Shown here piece after piece: positions 22,130 through 33,091 of a DNA stretch of 64,000 bases. The notes under the pieces are model-generated. The model saw only the letters and a program-made list of their open reading frames with translations. It searched no databases and was not told the DNA's origin. Each line of letters starts with the position of its first letter. Position 1 is the first letter of the stretch. This DNA comes from Isoetes taiwanensis (taxonomy: Eukaryota > Streptophyta > Lycopodiopsida > Isoetales > Isoetaceae): contig JAJEKV010000028.1 of assembly GCA_021234155.1 (NCBI GenBank), positions 2,564,567-2,628,566 on the forward strand. The letters are read 5' to 3'. A program made the translations under genes and the position numbers.

Positions 22130-23523
22130 ATCATGCACCAATACCCAGTATCACATCAAATCTTGTTAGTTTTTCTAAGTCAAAACTCATCATTTCTGCA
22201 TAGTCCCCAATGGTCAAGTGTACACAGCCACCCCGTGTCTCCGGTGCTGAATTTGCTTGCCAGCTTCAGTTTCAATTTCATGAGATGCTACTTGAATCAA
22301 TTCCAACCCTAATTCTTGTGCTAAGTCTGTTGGAATGAAATTGTTAATATTCCATGAGTCAACAAGAACAATAGCATTTCTATTGTTTATTTTACCAAGT
22401 AAATAGATAAATTTTCCAACAAAGTGACCTTGTTGACTTACTGCATTGGGTTTTCCTTGATAGTTTCTTTATTCCTCCCTCAGCTTGCTTAACCGTGGAG
22501 GCCATCATCTTCTTTTCTTCGTGGAGCTTCGGGGATATAGGCTGGCATATCCTTAATCCTTGCAAAAATACTAGGTTTCAGTTTGCATGATTCTTTTGAG
22601 ATGAATCAAAGCATGGTGTTCATCATAATGCGAGGCATATTCTTGTGTAAAGAAATTGAAAAATTCCACCCAAAGATTAATTTCCACATCCCTTCCAATA
22701 AGTAGGCTCCACCAAGAGGCAACATCCTCCTTGAGTTGCAAAGCCACATGCAGTATCTTAGCTGTATCTCCCTTTCTAATGGCACGAAACTTGTAAATTT
22801 GGGATGATTCCCTTTTTTCAACCCTAATCTCTTCTATTGATAGAGTTCCCTAAACTCCAGCTTTCTGAACTGGGTTAGGTGGGGATAGACTTGTAGCTTT
22901 AGCTCCCTGAGCTTGGCTAGTTTGGCCAACATTTCGATCTTCCTGAGCCTGATTGTTCTGACCTTCTTGCACATTATTAACATTAGTGCCCTTTGGGCTA
23001 GTTGTTAATAATTGCTTAATAGTGTTAAACAATTTTGTTTCTCTTTCAGCAGTGTCTTTCACTTGCTTGTCCAACTAGAGTTACTAATCCTTGAGTAGTT
23101 TGTAGTGTGTGCTTGCTCAATTTTTGTATCTGAAATTTGCCCCATCAATTCTCTAATCTGTGGCTTTACATAATCCAACTCCCTCTGGAAGTTAAGCAAA
23201 TCAAAATCAATGATTTTTCAGGAGAATGGGATACCTAAGAAAGTTTTTCAAGTTCTTTCTCTTCTTCCTCATGAGAATTGGGTTCTTTCTCCTTTTCTTC
23301 TCCATCTTGAGGATTCTCTCCTTATCCCCATCAATGTGTCCTTGTTGGAGTTTGGCTTCCGGTTCATCGAATTCCCACACCTCCTCTTTAGTAAGAGCTA
23401 TTTCATCTAAATCAATGTTTTCTCCTTCTTCAGGGATCAAAGACACCAATCCCATCAAAGGAACAACATCCATATCAATCTCTCTCTCCATTCCAGTCAC
23501 AGGCTTGTGCTCTAATACCATTG
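22130..23523 (-). mobile_element. Ty3/gypsy retrotransposon fragment: primer binding site, gag, protease
   Basis: In element order (minus strand): a primer binding site TGGTATTAGAGC (23,509-23,520), one mismatch from the plant initiator tRNA-Met site TGGTATCAGAGC; a charged gag N-terminus (23,207-23,508); a Gln/Asn-rich linker (22,850-23,074); the gag core LKEDVASWWSLLIGRDVEIN (about 22,670-22,740); and a retropepsin, IVLVDSWNINNFIPTDLAQE at about 22,300-22,385 plus MSFDLEKLTRFDVILGI at about 22,145-22,195. The catalytic DSG of the protease reads DSW here. A 5' LTR should begin at about 23,522 and extend to higher coordinates, ending ...TTACA before the primer site; its far end was not found. 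The element is interrupted by several frameshifts and cut off after the protease by the Myb/SANT relic. Confidence 0.75.
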
Positions 23524-24049
23524 TAATAGACTTGGGTTTGGTCGCAACCCGATATCACATTCAGCATTAAATCGCCTCTTCCTCGGAGTCCTTGACACAC
23601 CCTCTTCCCCCCCTCCCCCTCCCCCAAACAACAACAAGTACAAGAGCCTTGGCAGTTTCGGATGTTTGGCAGAATCCGTTGCAAGACAGAGTTCAAGCGG
23701 AATTGCTTCCTGATTGGAAAACTATTTTCTCACCTCCTCCAACAAGAATCCTTTATATTGTTCTAATGCTAGAAGCACCTGGACCTGGTCTTGGTCAGGT
23801 GGCCGATTTGATAAAAACTGATCCCCTTGGGTCAAGATCCAATTTTCATCCAGCGCCTGGCCTTCAGATCAATTGATCGGCCGCCATGAAGCTTATGCTT
23901 CATGTCTTATTAGATTTTTCCCCACCCAAATGGATGGTGCCACCTCACCAAAATTAAACTTAATTAATTCCATATTAAGGATTTAATTCATATGTTTGGT
24001 CTCGCCCCTTTACTGTTTTCAATGTTTATAACAAAGAAGGAAAAAGTTC

Positions 24050-24430
24050 TGGTTAGAAATCTTATTCCAATGGAGTCCTTCTGTGACGATGCTGGCAAGA
24101 GTTCAGAAAGAATAGAGTCTGGCCAATGGAAGGCATATACTAAGTTGTTATAGACAAACTCGGCTAATGGAAGTCCATCAAACCAATCATAATATTGTTC
24201 CAGAGTCTGATTAGTGCGCTCTACTTGCCCATTAATGATGTCTAAAAGTCAATGAGTGACCCAATACATAATAGCTCCAAAAATCGTTTTCAAAAGCGAG
24301 AGACGAACTGAGGTCCGCGATCACTGATTATAGTGCCTAGCACTCTATGAAGTCTGACTACGTCACAAAGAGGACTAGCTGTCCCCTCGCTAGTGATGGC
24401 GATATGCGAGTCATGGCAAGCCTGGAGAAC
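24050..24430 (-). mobile_element. Ty3/gypsy integrase core fragment
   Basis: The minus strand contains RVLGTIISDRGPQFVSRF (integrase second catalytic Asp region), then NGQVERTNQTLEQY, then DWFDGLPLAEFVYNNL, in the order found in Ty3/gypsy integrases, with frame changes between them. Upstream, 24,430-24,700 may hold more of the same integrase. The left boundary of the 12-kb segmental duplication (24,159) cuts through this fragment. Copy 1 retains the continuation (LPLAEFVYNN crosses the boundary), whereas copy 2 at 51,596 loses it. Confidence 0.75.
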
Positions 24431-24842
24431 CTGAAGCTGAGAAATGCCATCTGGATCAAGATCATGCATTTGCTTTACTACATTTTTACGCCACATTTGT
24501 AGTGTGCAGGCGTGCTTTAGTATGGGCCAAAAGTTACGGAACATGTAGTTATAATGATAGCAAGTTCGGGTAAGCGAATTTAAATTATCATGCCACGTGT
24601 TAAAGTACTTCGATCCCTCCCCCTCTCCTCCCTCCTCCTCTTGCTGCCAGATTGAGGAAAAAACACAAGAATCCATTTCCACAAGAACCCATTTAACCAC
24701 GATTTCATTAATTTGAAATTATTCCATATTTTATTTTTTTGAAAATGGCAGAATTAAAGACAGAAACATTGCTTTTTTTATAGTCAACAGACTCCAAAAT
24801 TTTACAATACCAGTGCTTCTTTCAGGTATGCTCTGAATGAGA

Positions 24843-25007
24843 GGTGTTTGCATTTGCAATGGCAGTCCTTCATTTATATAACATGTTTTGATAGCTAGGT
24901 GTTTGCATTTGCAATGGCATTCCTTCATTTATATAACATGTTTTGATAGCTAGGTGTTTGCATTTGCAATGGCATTCCTTCATTTATATAACATGTTTTG
25001 ATATTTG
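24843..25007 (+). repeat. Three tandem 55-bp repeats (copy 1)
   Basis: Units start at 24,843, 24,898 and 24,953 with GGTGTTTGCATTTGCAATGG and contain CATTTATATAACATGTTTTG. A single unit recurs at about 26,681 in the internally repeated flank. The second duplication copy keeps three units. The units are not separated by spacers. Confidence 0.9.
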
Positions 25008-25160
25008 CAGTATCGATAACAAATGGCAACTCATGGATTTAATCCGGCGGTAGACTTTGCTTCAAAGCAAAGTTTTGCATCCGACACCCCATAGCGAACA
25101 AAATACGTGTCCTTTACTCCTGCAATTGAAAACGAAAAATATGTAAACAGAAAAAACCAT

Positions 25161-25380
25161 GGAAGGAAGGAAGGAAGGAAGGTATTTTTATCGTCCACGG
25201 AGACCAATCGATCTATGGGATGGGAAAAATGTTTCTCGATTATATATGTCTAGAATAAAGGATTTGAACCTAAATAGTAGCCGGATATGTCGACTAAAAG
25301 GTCAATAACCCACGATCAATTTAAACGCGTATAAGCTTTTTTGAAGAATGCTTGCTCATAAAGCTATGTAGTAGACACCG
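25161..25380 (-). mobile_element. tRNA-derived SINE with LINE-like 3' end and (CTTC)n tail (copy 1)
   Basis: On the minus strand the order is an A-box-like TAGCTTTATGAGCAAGC (25,350-25,366), a B box GGTTCAAATCC (25,260-25,270), a body, and a 3' end CCCATAGATCGATTGGTCTC + CGTGGACGATAAAAATA that matches the terminus of the LINE at 1,500-1,530, finishing in (CTTC)n (25,161-25,182). The A-B spacing of about 80 bp is longer than in tRNA. Sharing the LINE terminus suggests mobilisation by that LINE family. Confidence 0.6.
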
Positions 25381-27180
25381 TTTTCACTAATAACATAAAC
25401 AACAATAAACAAAGCTTTGGAATATGTCACTAAAAAAACAATAACCCACGATCAATTTAAGAGCGTAAGCTTTTTTTCAGAATGGTTGCTCATGAAGCTA
25501 TGTAGTAGACCTCTTCTAAATTCATGTTCATATTGGAGGCCTTGCCATCAAATTTTAGCCCTACCATTAGGGGCCACAAGAATATGCCTGTATAGTTCAA
25601 TGTAGCTTATATACATTATAAGCATAATTAGATTAAAACCCTACAGAAGCTAATACTCATGTTAGATATTCAAGTTTAGGCCAGCAGTAGTTAGATATCC
25701 ACAAAATAATCGTAAACATAAACTATAATATTTAAGGCTTAGCTATTTATCCACTTGCAATCAGATATGCATAAGTCTTCTACTGGAGAATGTTATAAAC
25801 GCTTCCGTGTAACAAGTTCTCATAGCATCTAAGCTATAAAGCTAAGCAACTAAACTATATTTATCAATTATAAGTTTTCAAGGATAGCACACAGCCACGA
25901 ATTTCATTTAGAGATACTTGCACCTCCTGTTATATGATCAGCTAAAGACTGCAGTAGTATGCAAGATTCTTCCTATAGATATACACATAGAATAGCAGGA
26001 AACATTTTTTATATATTTGCATTAAGCCATACTTAAATACCTGTATATTTAGATTCATTGCTATTAGAAGAGCCATGTCCACTTTATATATTAGACTTGG
26101 TAAAATCATCTTCTCTATTCTATTCTATTCTATTATTATCTGTGTAGCTGGCTTAAGCGAGAAAGAATGTGATATTTGGATCCATACCTGGATTTCCTCA
26201 AATCAACAATAGCATGCCACAAAGAGGTTCTAAACTCTCAAACAACAACATTTATCTTGCGCACAACAAAATAGAAGCCTTTGAAGTTGATGATATTGGT
26301 ATTGGAGCTGGATGCAATGATGATTTACAAAAACATCTATGGGACAAGAAAGAGCACATTATTGTCTAGGATTTTAAAACCCCAGCCTTGAAGATTTTTT
26401 GAGGGAAAATCCATAACAACAATAAGCTCGTTGATAAACTGTGCATTACATGTGTATATGTCAATGTATACGTAATAGCTCCAAAAATCGTTTTCAAAAG
26501 CGAGAGACGAACTGAGGTCCGCGATCACTGATTATAGTGCCTGGCACTCTATGAAGTCTGACTACGTCACAAAGAAGACCAGTTGTCCCCTCGCTAGTGA
26601 TGGTCATAGGCGAGTCATAGTCAACAGACTCCAAAATCTTACAATGGCAGTGCTTCTTTCAGGTATGCTCTGAATGAGAGGTGTTTGCATTTGCAATGGC
26701 AGTCTTTCATTTATATAACATGCTTTGATATTTGCAGATATCGATAACAAATGGCAACTCATGGATTTAATCCGGCGGTAGACTTTGCTTCAAAGCAAAG
26801 TTTTGCATCCGACACCCCACAGCGAACAAAATACGTGTCCTTTACTCGTGCAATTGAAAACGAAAAGTGCAATTGAAAACGAAAAATATGTAAAAAAAAA
26901 AAAAAACCATAGGAAAAATGTTTCTCGATTATGTGTAGAATAAAGGATTTGAACCCTAAATAGTAGTCGACTAAAAAGTCAACAACCCACGATCAATTTA
27001 AACGCGTCGGCTTTAAGAAGAATGCTTGCTCATAAAGCTATGTAGTAGACACGACAATAAACAAAGATTTGACCCTGCCGGATATGTCACTAAAAAGACA
27101 ATAGCCCACGATCAATTTAAGCGCGTAAGCTTTTTTTCAGAATGGTTGCTCATGAAGCTATGTAGTAGACACGCACACGG
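25381..27180. repeat. SINE-head repeats and duplicated upstream flank of the VIT-VWA gene (copy 1)
   Basis: Further copies of the SINE head occur at about 25,425-25,512, 26,905-27,052 and 27,060-27,178. All contain CCCACGATCAATTTAA and CTATGTAGTAGAC, and two have a B-box-like GGATTTGAACC or GATTTGACCC. The block 26,466-27,180 repeats parts of 24,278-25,510 in the same order (integrase scrap, 55-bp unit, SINE head), so the promoter-side flank was itself duplicated locally. Between them, 25,520-26,460 has a short open frame at 26,169-26,369 (DDIGIGAGCNDDLQKHLWDK) whose family I do not recognise. Confidence 0.6.
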
Positions 27181-27280
27181 TTTGAGATATAATATAGAGG
27201 AGCACGCAGTATCTGTCACTCCGCAACTTCGGTTTGAGGCCATTGCTCTGTTTTTTTTCCAGCCTTATCTTTAAGCAAAA

Positions 27281-30142
27281 ATGGGGCTTGTGGGTCGCTT
27301 TGACGGAAAAAAGCTTGATATTCCCCTGATTTCCATTCAAGCACGGCTTGTGAGTCATGATAGCAGTGGAATTGTTACTGTCACTCAGAAATATGTAAAC
27401 CCATGCAAACAGAGAATTGAAGCATTTTATGTTTTTCCTCTTTACGAAGATGCCACAGTCATTTCATGCACCATTGAATTTAGAAAAGGGAAGATCTCGT
27501 GTGCTGTGAAAGAAAAGAATCTGGCGGAGAAAGAGTACAAAGATGCTAAAGAATGTGGGCAACAGGCCACTTTAATGCGAGAAACTTCTGGTGAGCACTA
27601 TGATGTTTCTGTTGGAAATATGGATCCACTGGAAGAGGTACTCGTGATAATACAGTACCTTACCACACTCAAATGGGACTTGGCAAAAGGGTCTTACAGG
27701 TTTATATTTCCCACTACCATTATGCCACGCTACGATAATAGGACCGACTTCACAAATGTTTTTGGCCAGTCTTATGACAACAGAAACAACTTCAATAGAG
27801 GGTATTTGATGGAAGTCCTGGATCCCAAAGACCCTAATAAGATTTTGTATTCTGATATGGCAAATAACGTTACTCTAGAGTTATTAGTGGAATGTACTTT
27901 ATATAATCTCCTTAAAAGCATCGAGCCTGTAGATACTTTTAACGGGCAATACCTAGAGAGAAATATCTCAGACAATAAGGGGATGATCCGTTTTGGAAAC
28001 ATAAAAATGGACAGAGACTTCATCATCAATATAGTCCCTATAGACTCTAGTCCTTACAGTTATATCATGCAAGAGCAGTATTCAGATGGGTCATTTACAT
28101 GGAAAATTCAAGCAGATGCTAAGAAAATCGTCAAACATGATCCAAATAGACGTTTTGAATTCATCTTCATTGTTGATCAAAGTGCTTCTATGGCGGGGCC
28201 ACAAATAGTGCATGCAACACATGTTCTCAACACTCTAATTAATTCTGTGCAAGGAGGAAGCATATTTAATGTGTACGGATTTGGATCATTTTTTTACAGT
28301 TTCTTCCAGGAATCAGTGGATTACAATGAAACTACTTTTAAAATAGCAAAAAGTTTAATTAGAGAAAAGGTGCAGGCTAATCTTGGTGGAACTGAGATTA
28401 ATGCTCCTTTCCACCACATCTATGGACTCAAGAAAAGTTTCGGATTTGAAAGAAGAATCATCTTGCTTACTGATGGTGAGGTCGAGAATATGCAAGAGCT
28501 CTTTGACATTTGCCGCCAAGATCCAGAAACTAGAGTCTATACAATTGGTATTGGAAATGGGGTTAGTCATTTACTTGTTGAAGGTCTTGCCAAAACCACA
28601 GGTGGAAATTGTGTAATTGTCACTGAAAATGAACTCATTGAAGAAAAATGCATGTATCAGTTGAAATTTGCCATGTCTGAACCAGTTGAAGCTCAAATTG
28701 AAGATGAAAAAATTCAAATCATACCTGGAAGCATGTTCGTGGATCATCGTATAGTACAAAAGGGAATCACAGGTGAACATGTACAGGTTTCTATAGGAGG
28801 GCCTGATGAACCAGATTTGATACTCAAGGTTATCAATTGTAGCAAGAGCGATCCCTCGCCTTTGAGACTCTATAGCATCAAGGAGAGTATAACTGAATTA
28901 ACAAAAGAATATGAGATGCTGCAAACATCATGTGAAAAGAGTGATATATACAAGAAAATTGTGGATCTTTCAACAAAGTACAATGTGTTGTGTCCATATG
29001 CTGCTTTTGTTGGTATCTTGGAAGGCCCAAGGGGTGATACATCAACCAGAACATTGGTGAGCCCATTGAGTGTAGGGAAGTATGCAAGCCCAACGGCGTT
29101 GGGCTGTTTCAGCAATACTAAATCCTCATCGATCCCCCCATATTCTTTTACTTCTCCATCTTCTTCTGCTAACGTTTTTTCTGGTTATCCACCTTCTTCT
29201 ACTCCAGCTCTTTTTGGTACTCCATTTCCTTCAACACCACATGCTGGTCCTCCTCCATATTTTGGTTCTTCTGGTCCTTTCAGTTCTCCATCTTTTGGTT
29301 CCCCATGTTTTTCTCCATCTCCTTCACCCTACACAACACCACATGTTGGTCCTCCTCCATTTTCTGCTGCTGCTGCGACCCTTTTTGGTCATATATCAGC
29401 CCCAACTCACATTTGCAGGACATTTCCTTCATCCCTCGGATCGTCTTTGGATTCTCCAGCCTCTGATATTGCATCAGCCGCATCTTTTTCTGGTACAACG
29501 TCTACTGCATCCTACACATCTGGTTTTGGTTTTTCATCCCAATCACTTGGTGCTCCATCCTTCCTTCCTCATTCCCGTATGGAAATAGATTGTTCTCCTA
29601 CCTCTCTGTCCCATTTTGATTCTGAAGATGAAGATGAATGTGTATATGAAGATGGTAACAAAACTGTATCTTCTGCTACATTTCATTTTGGTGATAGGCC
29701 TACTACTTCTCCATCTCATTTTGCCAATAGAACATCTTTGCCATTTGCACCTGGATGTGCCTTTGCTAAAGCTGTCAACAAGTATGAGAACAACGGATCA
29801 GATGCATGCAACAAAAGTGTACCTATTGATAAATCCTTCATGGAAACTTTGCTGATCCGCTGCCAAAATTTTGATGGAAGCTTCCAGAATTTCTTCCCCC
29901 CGGTGCTTGCTGCGCATTTTATGAACAAATCAAATGTTCCTGACGTGATTTGGTACACTATCATTGCTCAAATGATGATACGCCATGTCAATACCATTCA
30001 AGATTCTGATGAGATCCCCATCAAATGGCGAATAATGTATGAAAAGGCTGAAGCATACATTGCCAAGAATGGGGATACCGTAGAAGTAGCGAAGGCAATT
30101 GAAGTTATCAAGGATTTGATCGATCTATGTCTGTTTGTCTAA
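27281..30142 (+). CDS. VIT and von Willebrand factor A domain protein (PARP4/VWA5A-like), copy 1, 953 aa
   Basis: The uninterrupted ORF has a VIT domain (residues about 10-150; VTQKYVNPCKQRIEAFYVFP, LAEKEYKDA, FPTTIMPRY), a VWA domain (about 290-460) with a complete metal-ion site (D299-x-S301-x-S303, T371 in GGTEI, D398 in TDGE), a Ser/Pro/Gly/Phe-rich linker with FG-like units (about 630-790), an acidic patch, and a C-terminal helical domain (IRCQNFDGSFQNFFPPVLAA, about 870-945) as in VWA5A and vault PARP4. Such proteins are cytosolic or extracellular adhesion or scaffold proteins; no signal peptide or PARP domain is present. No coding intron is needed. TTTTTTTTCCAG^ just before the ATG may end a 5' UTR intron. 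AATAAA follows at 30,312. The MIDAS reads DQSAS; copy 2 has DQSGS. Confidence 0.88.
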   Translation: MGLVGRFDGKKLDIPLISIQARLVSHDSSGIVTVTQKYVNPCKQRIEAFYVFPLYEDATVISCTIEFRKGKISCAVKEKNLAEKEYKDAKECGQQATLMRETSGEHYDVSVGNMDPLEEVLVIIQYLTTLKWDLAKGSYRFIFPTTIMPRYDNRTDFTNVFGQSYDNRNNFNRGYLMEVLDPKDPNKILYSDMANNVTLELLVECTLYNLLKSIEPVDTFNGQYLERNISDNKGMIRFGNIKMDRDFIINIVPIDSSPYSYIMQEQYSDGSFTWKIQADAKKIVKHDPNRRFEFIFIVDQSASMAGPQIVHATHVLNTLINSVQGGSIFNVYGFGSFFYSFFQESVDYNETTFKIAKSLIREKVQANLGGTEINAPFHHIYGLKKSFGFERRIILLTDGEVENMQELFDICRQDPETRVYTIGIGNGVSHLLVEGLAKTTGGNCVIVTENELIEEKCMYQLKFAMSEPVEAQIEDEKIQIIPGSMFVDHRIVQKGITGEHVQVSIGGPDEPDLILKVINCSKSDPSPLRLYSIKESITELTKEYEMLQTSCEKSDIYKKIVDLSTKYNVLCPYAAFVGILEGPRGDTSTRTLVSPLSVGKYASPTALGCFSNTKSSSIPPYSFTSPSSSANVFSGYPPSSTPALFGTPFPSTPHAGPPPYFGSSGPFSSPSFGSPCFSPSPSPYTTPHVGPPPFSAAAATLFGHISAPTHICRTFPSSLGSSLDSPASDIASAASFSGTTSTASYTSGFGFSSQSLGAPSFLPHSRMEIDCSPTSLSHFDSEDEDECVYEDGNKTVSSATFHFGDRPTTSPSHFANRTSLPFAPGCAFAKAVNKYENNGSDACNKSVPIDKSFMETLLIRCQNFDGSFQNFFPPVLAAHFMNKSNVPDVIWYTIIAQMMIRHVNTIQDSDEIPIKWRIMYEKAEAYIAKNGDTVEVAKAIEVIKDLIDLCLFV

Positions 30143-30686
30143 CAAGTTGCCAAGGCTCAGGATTGGTTGTCTATATACACGTTTCTAATTCTTTATGTGC
30201 ATATTGCCTGAGTTTAAACTTTTCCCCAACAGCTTATGTCAATTTGGGTTGCTGTGTTGCATTTCGCTTTATATCATGTATATTTTGGCCTTCAAAAGTG
30301 TCTTCCAATTGAATAAAAAGAGCATTTTTTTATATCGATTCGTTGTATAGTTGCCCAAGTAAAGGAGAGAGACAGGTGACTCTTACAACCTGCATGATAC
30401 GTGCATATTTTTCAATCATGTTTAGTTTTTTGATTTGTCATTGCTGCAGATTATGTACGCATTTAAACTTCAAAATTGTTCCTTCAAGAAGAGCAAGACT
30501 AAGAAACCAAGGACGCTCAGGACCCTGTGAACATATTGTGGGGAAGAGATATAAAGTGAAATGATATTCCCATGTTCAACAAGATTTCTTAAAGTACACT
30601 TTCAACTGCCTAATAAAGAAATCTATAGTATACGCGACAATTAATGATGCATCTAAGCCCCCATGATTGAAGACACCTGGATCTTT
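30143..30686. other. Shared 3' region between the convergent VIT-VWA gene and PPR pseudogene (copy 1)
   Basis: This stretch holds the VIT-VWA 3' UTR with AATAAA at 30,312-30,317 and the 3' flank of the minus-strand PPR pseudogene. No other gene was seen. Confidence 0.5.
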
Positions 30687-33091
30687 CTATCCTACAATAT
30701 GTACCATGAGCTTCATTACATTAGATGCTTTCGAGTATGCTCTCCTTGATATGCAATATGAATGCATCCTCCCACCTATCCGCCTATGAATGTTTGATAA
30801 CACTACACATGCAGTGGGATCTTCTGGAAATAAGTTAAACACCTGGTCTGCGGCACGCCTGCCCTTTTGCAAGTCACAGTGGTTATTACATGCAGCAAAA
30901 AACGTCATCCATGGGACTGCATCAGACTCTATTGCATCAGACTCTATTGGCATTTGTACGACAAAAGCTTCTACTTCATCCAGCCATCCCGCACGTCCAA
31001 TGAGGTCAATCATACAATGGTAGTGTTTCACCTCCAACATGAGGCCAGCACCACTTCTCAAGAAAACAAATAATGGCATCCATTATCAACTAGACCTGAA
31101 TGACTGGTAGCAGAAAGGACACTTAAGAATGTAATAGAATTTGGCTTCAGACCTTCCATTTGCATTTGGTGCACAAACAGGATGACTTTATGGCTATAGC
31201 ATATGATGCGATCACTGCATTCCATGAAATTGTATTCCTTTCATGTAATTTATCAAAGATATGATGTGCATCCTCCAGATTACTGCACTTACTATACATA
31301 TTCACAAGGCGTTGCCCACAGAATAGGCTAGTATGCCCCAATGATCAACAAAGCGCCTGTGAATCCATCTTCCCTCAACTGTGTCTGTGGAGGTTAAGCG
31401 CACACACTTAGAATGTCCAACAAAAGTAACTTCGTCTAAATCCATTCCCTTCGAATCCATCCACCTGAAGAGATGAAGAGCCTCCTTCTGGTAGCCATTG
31501 TCAGAAAATGCTATTATCATGGTGTTCCATGCTGCCAGGTTCATTTCATGTGTATAAAATGTCCTAAATGCTTCTTCCAAACTATACATGTTTTACAACA
31601 GCACTCCCCACCACATTATCCAAACAGACACCACTTTCGATAATAGTGGCATGGATGATTCTACCATTTGACAAGGTCGCTAGAGCTGCATATGCTGTCA
31701 GAATTGTAGCAAAGGTGATTCTATCTGGCCTAATGCATTGCTGCTGTTGCATCAATTCAAATAATTCAAAGGCCTCCTCTCCATAACCATGCTGAGCATA
31801 GGCTGTGAGCGTAGCTTCAAAGAATACATGTTTCTATTTTTGCATTCTGTCAAAATGGCACACCCTTTTTCTAAATTCCCACATTTTCCATACATATTAA
31901 GAAGAGCTGTCTCGATAACAATACGTGACCCAAGATGGCCATCAAGAACACAGGAATGAAGACATTTACCACCACCAGGGGATGCTGACATGATACATGG
32001 ATTAAGAAGTGCTCCCAAGGTAATACTATCTGCCTTTATGTGTTGCTCTTTCATTCTTGTAAAAAGTGCAAGTGCTTGACTTCTATAACCACAATCACTA
32101 TATGCTGTGATCATTGCATTCCATATGGGATTGAATTTATTAAATACGTTAATAGCACATTTTATATTTCCGCAATTCCGTACATGCTAATCAGTGCAGT
32201 CCCTATGGCACATCATCTTCTAATCCCTGGCAGATAATGCTATGGTGGATAAGCATAAGTTATTCCATCTCCGCTAGGCCCTCACATGCCCCAATGATAG
32301 AGATAAATGTGATTTTATCTGGTTTGATCTTTTCTAACTGCATCTGATCAAAGATTTGCAGGGCCCCCTTGCCTCGACCAAGCTGTTAGTATGCCCCTAT
32401 CAAAGCATTCCAGGAAAAGATATTTCTCTTGACCATTCTATCAAACACCTGACATGCCTATTTTAAACAGTCACATTTTCCATACATGTTGACCAAACTT
32501 GTCTCCAAGATAACATTTAGCTCAACCTTGCAATTAACAATGTGAGAATGAATAACTTACCATACGAAAAGACCAGTGGAGAAGCACAGGAACCGAAGAC
32601 TGTTATAAGAGCTATATTATCTGGTAGGAAACCTTTTTCTGCATGTTATGAAATGAATTAAAAGCTCTTTTCCAAAATCCATGTTGTATATATAATGAAA
32701 TCATGGAGGTCCATGAGATCAAATTATGGCAATCGGCTTGATTAAAAGCAGATTCTGCATTTTCACATCCATGCACTTCCCATACATCTTTACAAGGGCT
32801 GTTGTCACAGCAACGCCATGTTGAAAACCCATAAGGAGAATGATAGCATGTATAATTTTACACTTTGAGAGTGCATCGGGAGCAGAACAGGCGTTTAAAA
32901 TGGTGATAAATGCCACCATATCTAATGTTACACCTTCCAGTTCTACTTTGCAGAAGAAAAAATTGAAGGGCTTCTTTGCATTGACCACCTCGAATGTATG
33001 CTGCAAGTATGGCAGTCCAGCTTACCATGCCAGCTCGACGAGTTTGATGGCCATCAACAGAAACGGGACTACTGGGTTGGGTATTGGCCAT
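30687..33091 (-). pseudogene. PLS-type pentatricopeptide repeat (PPR) pseudogene, copy 1
   Basis: Minus-strand frames give successive PPR units: MVSWTAILAAYIRGGQCKEA at the start (33,091), then TTALVKMYGKCMDV, MITAYSDCGYRSQALALFTR, ETALLNMYGKCGNLEKGCAI, WNTMIIAFSDNGYQKEALHL, and a degenerate E-type end (HYHCMIDLIGRAGWLDEVEA). Such proteins bind organellar RNA and guide editing or processing. The frame is broken in at least six places. Some breaks are shared with copy 2 (for example the unreadable stretch at about 32,120-32,650), but copy 1 has extra homopolymer indels and a 10-bp loss near 31,590, so its gene is in worse shape. No DYW domain was found. Confidence 0.8.

Noticed and set aside
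24843-25007. Regular direct repeats that might suggest a CRISPR array
   Set aside because: The 55-bp units are contiguous with no unique spacers, and the genome is eukaryotic. It is a minisatellite.
29082-29588. Second-frame L/H-rich ORF of 168 codons inside the VIT-VWA gene (and 56,494-56,979 in copy 2)
   Set aside because: It is the shifted frame of the Ser/Pro/Phe-rich linker, and conservation between the copies is explained by the main frame.
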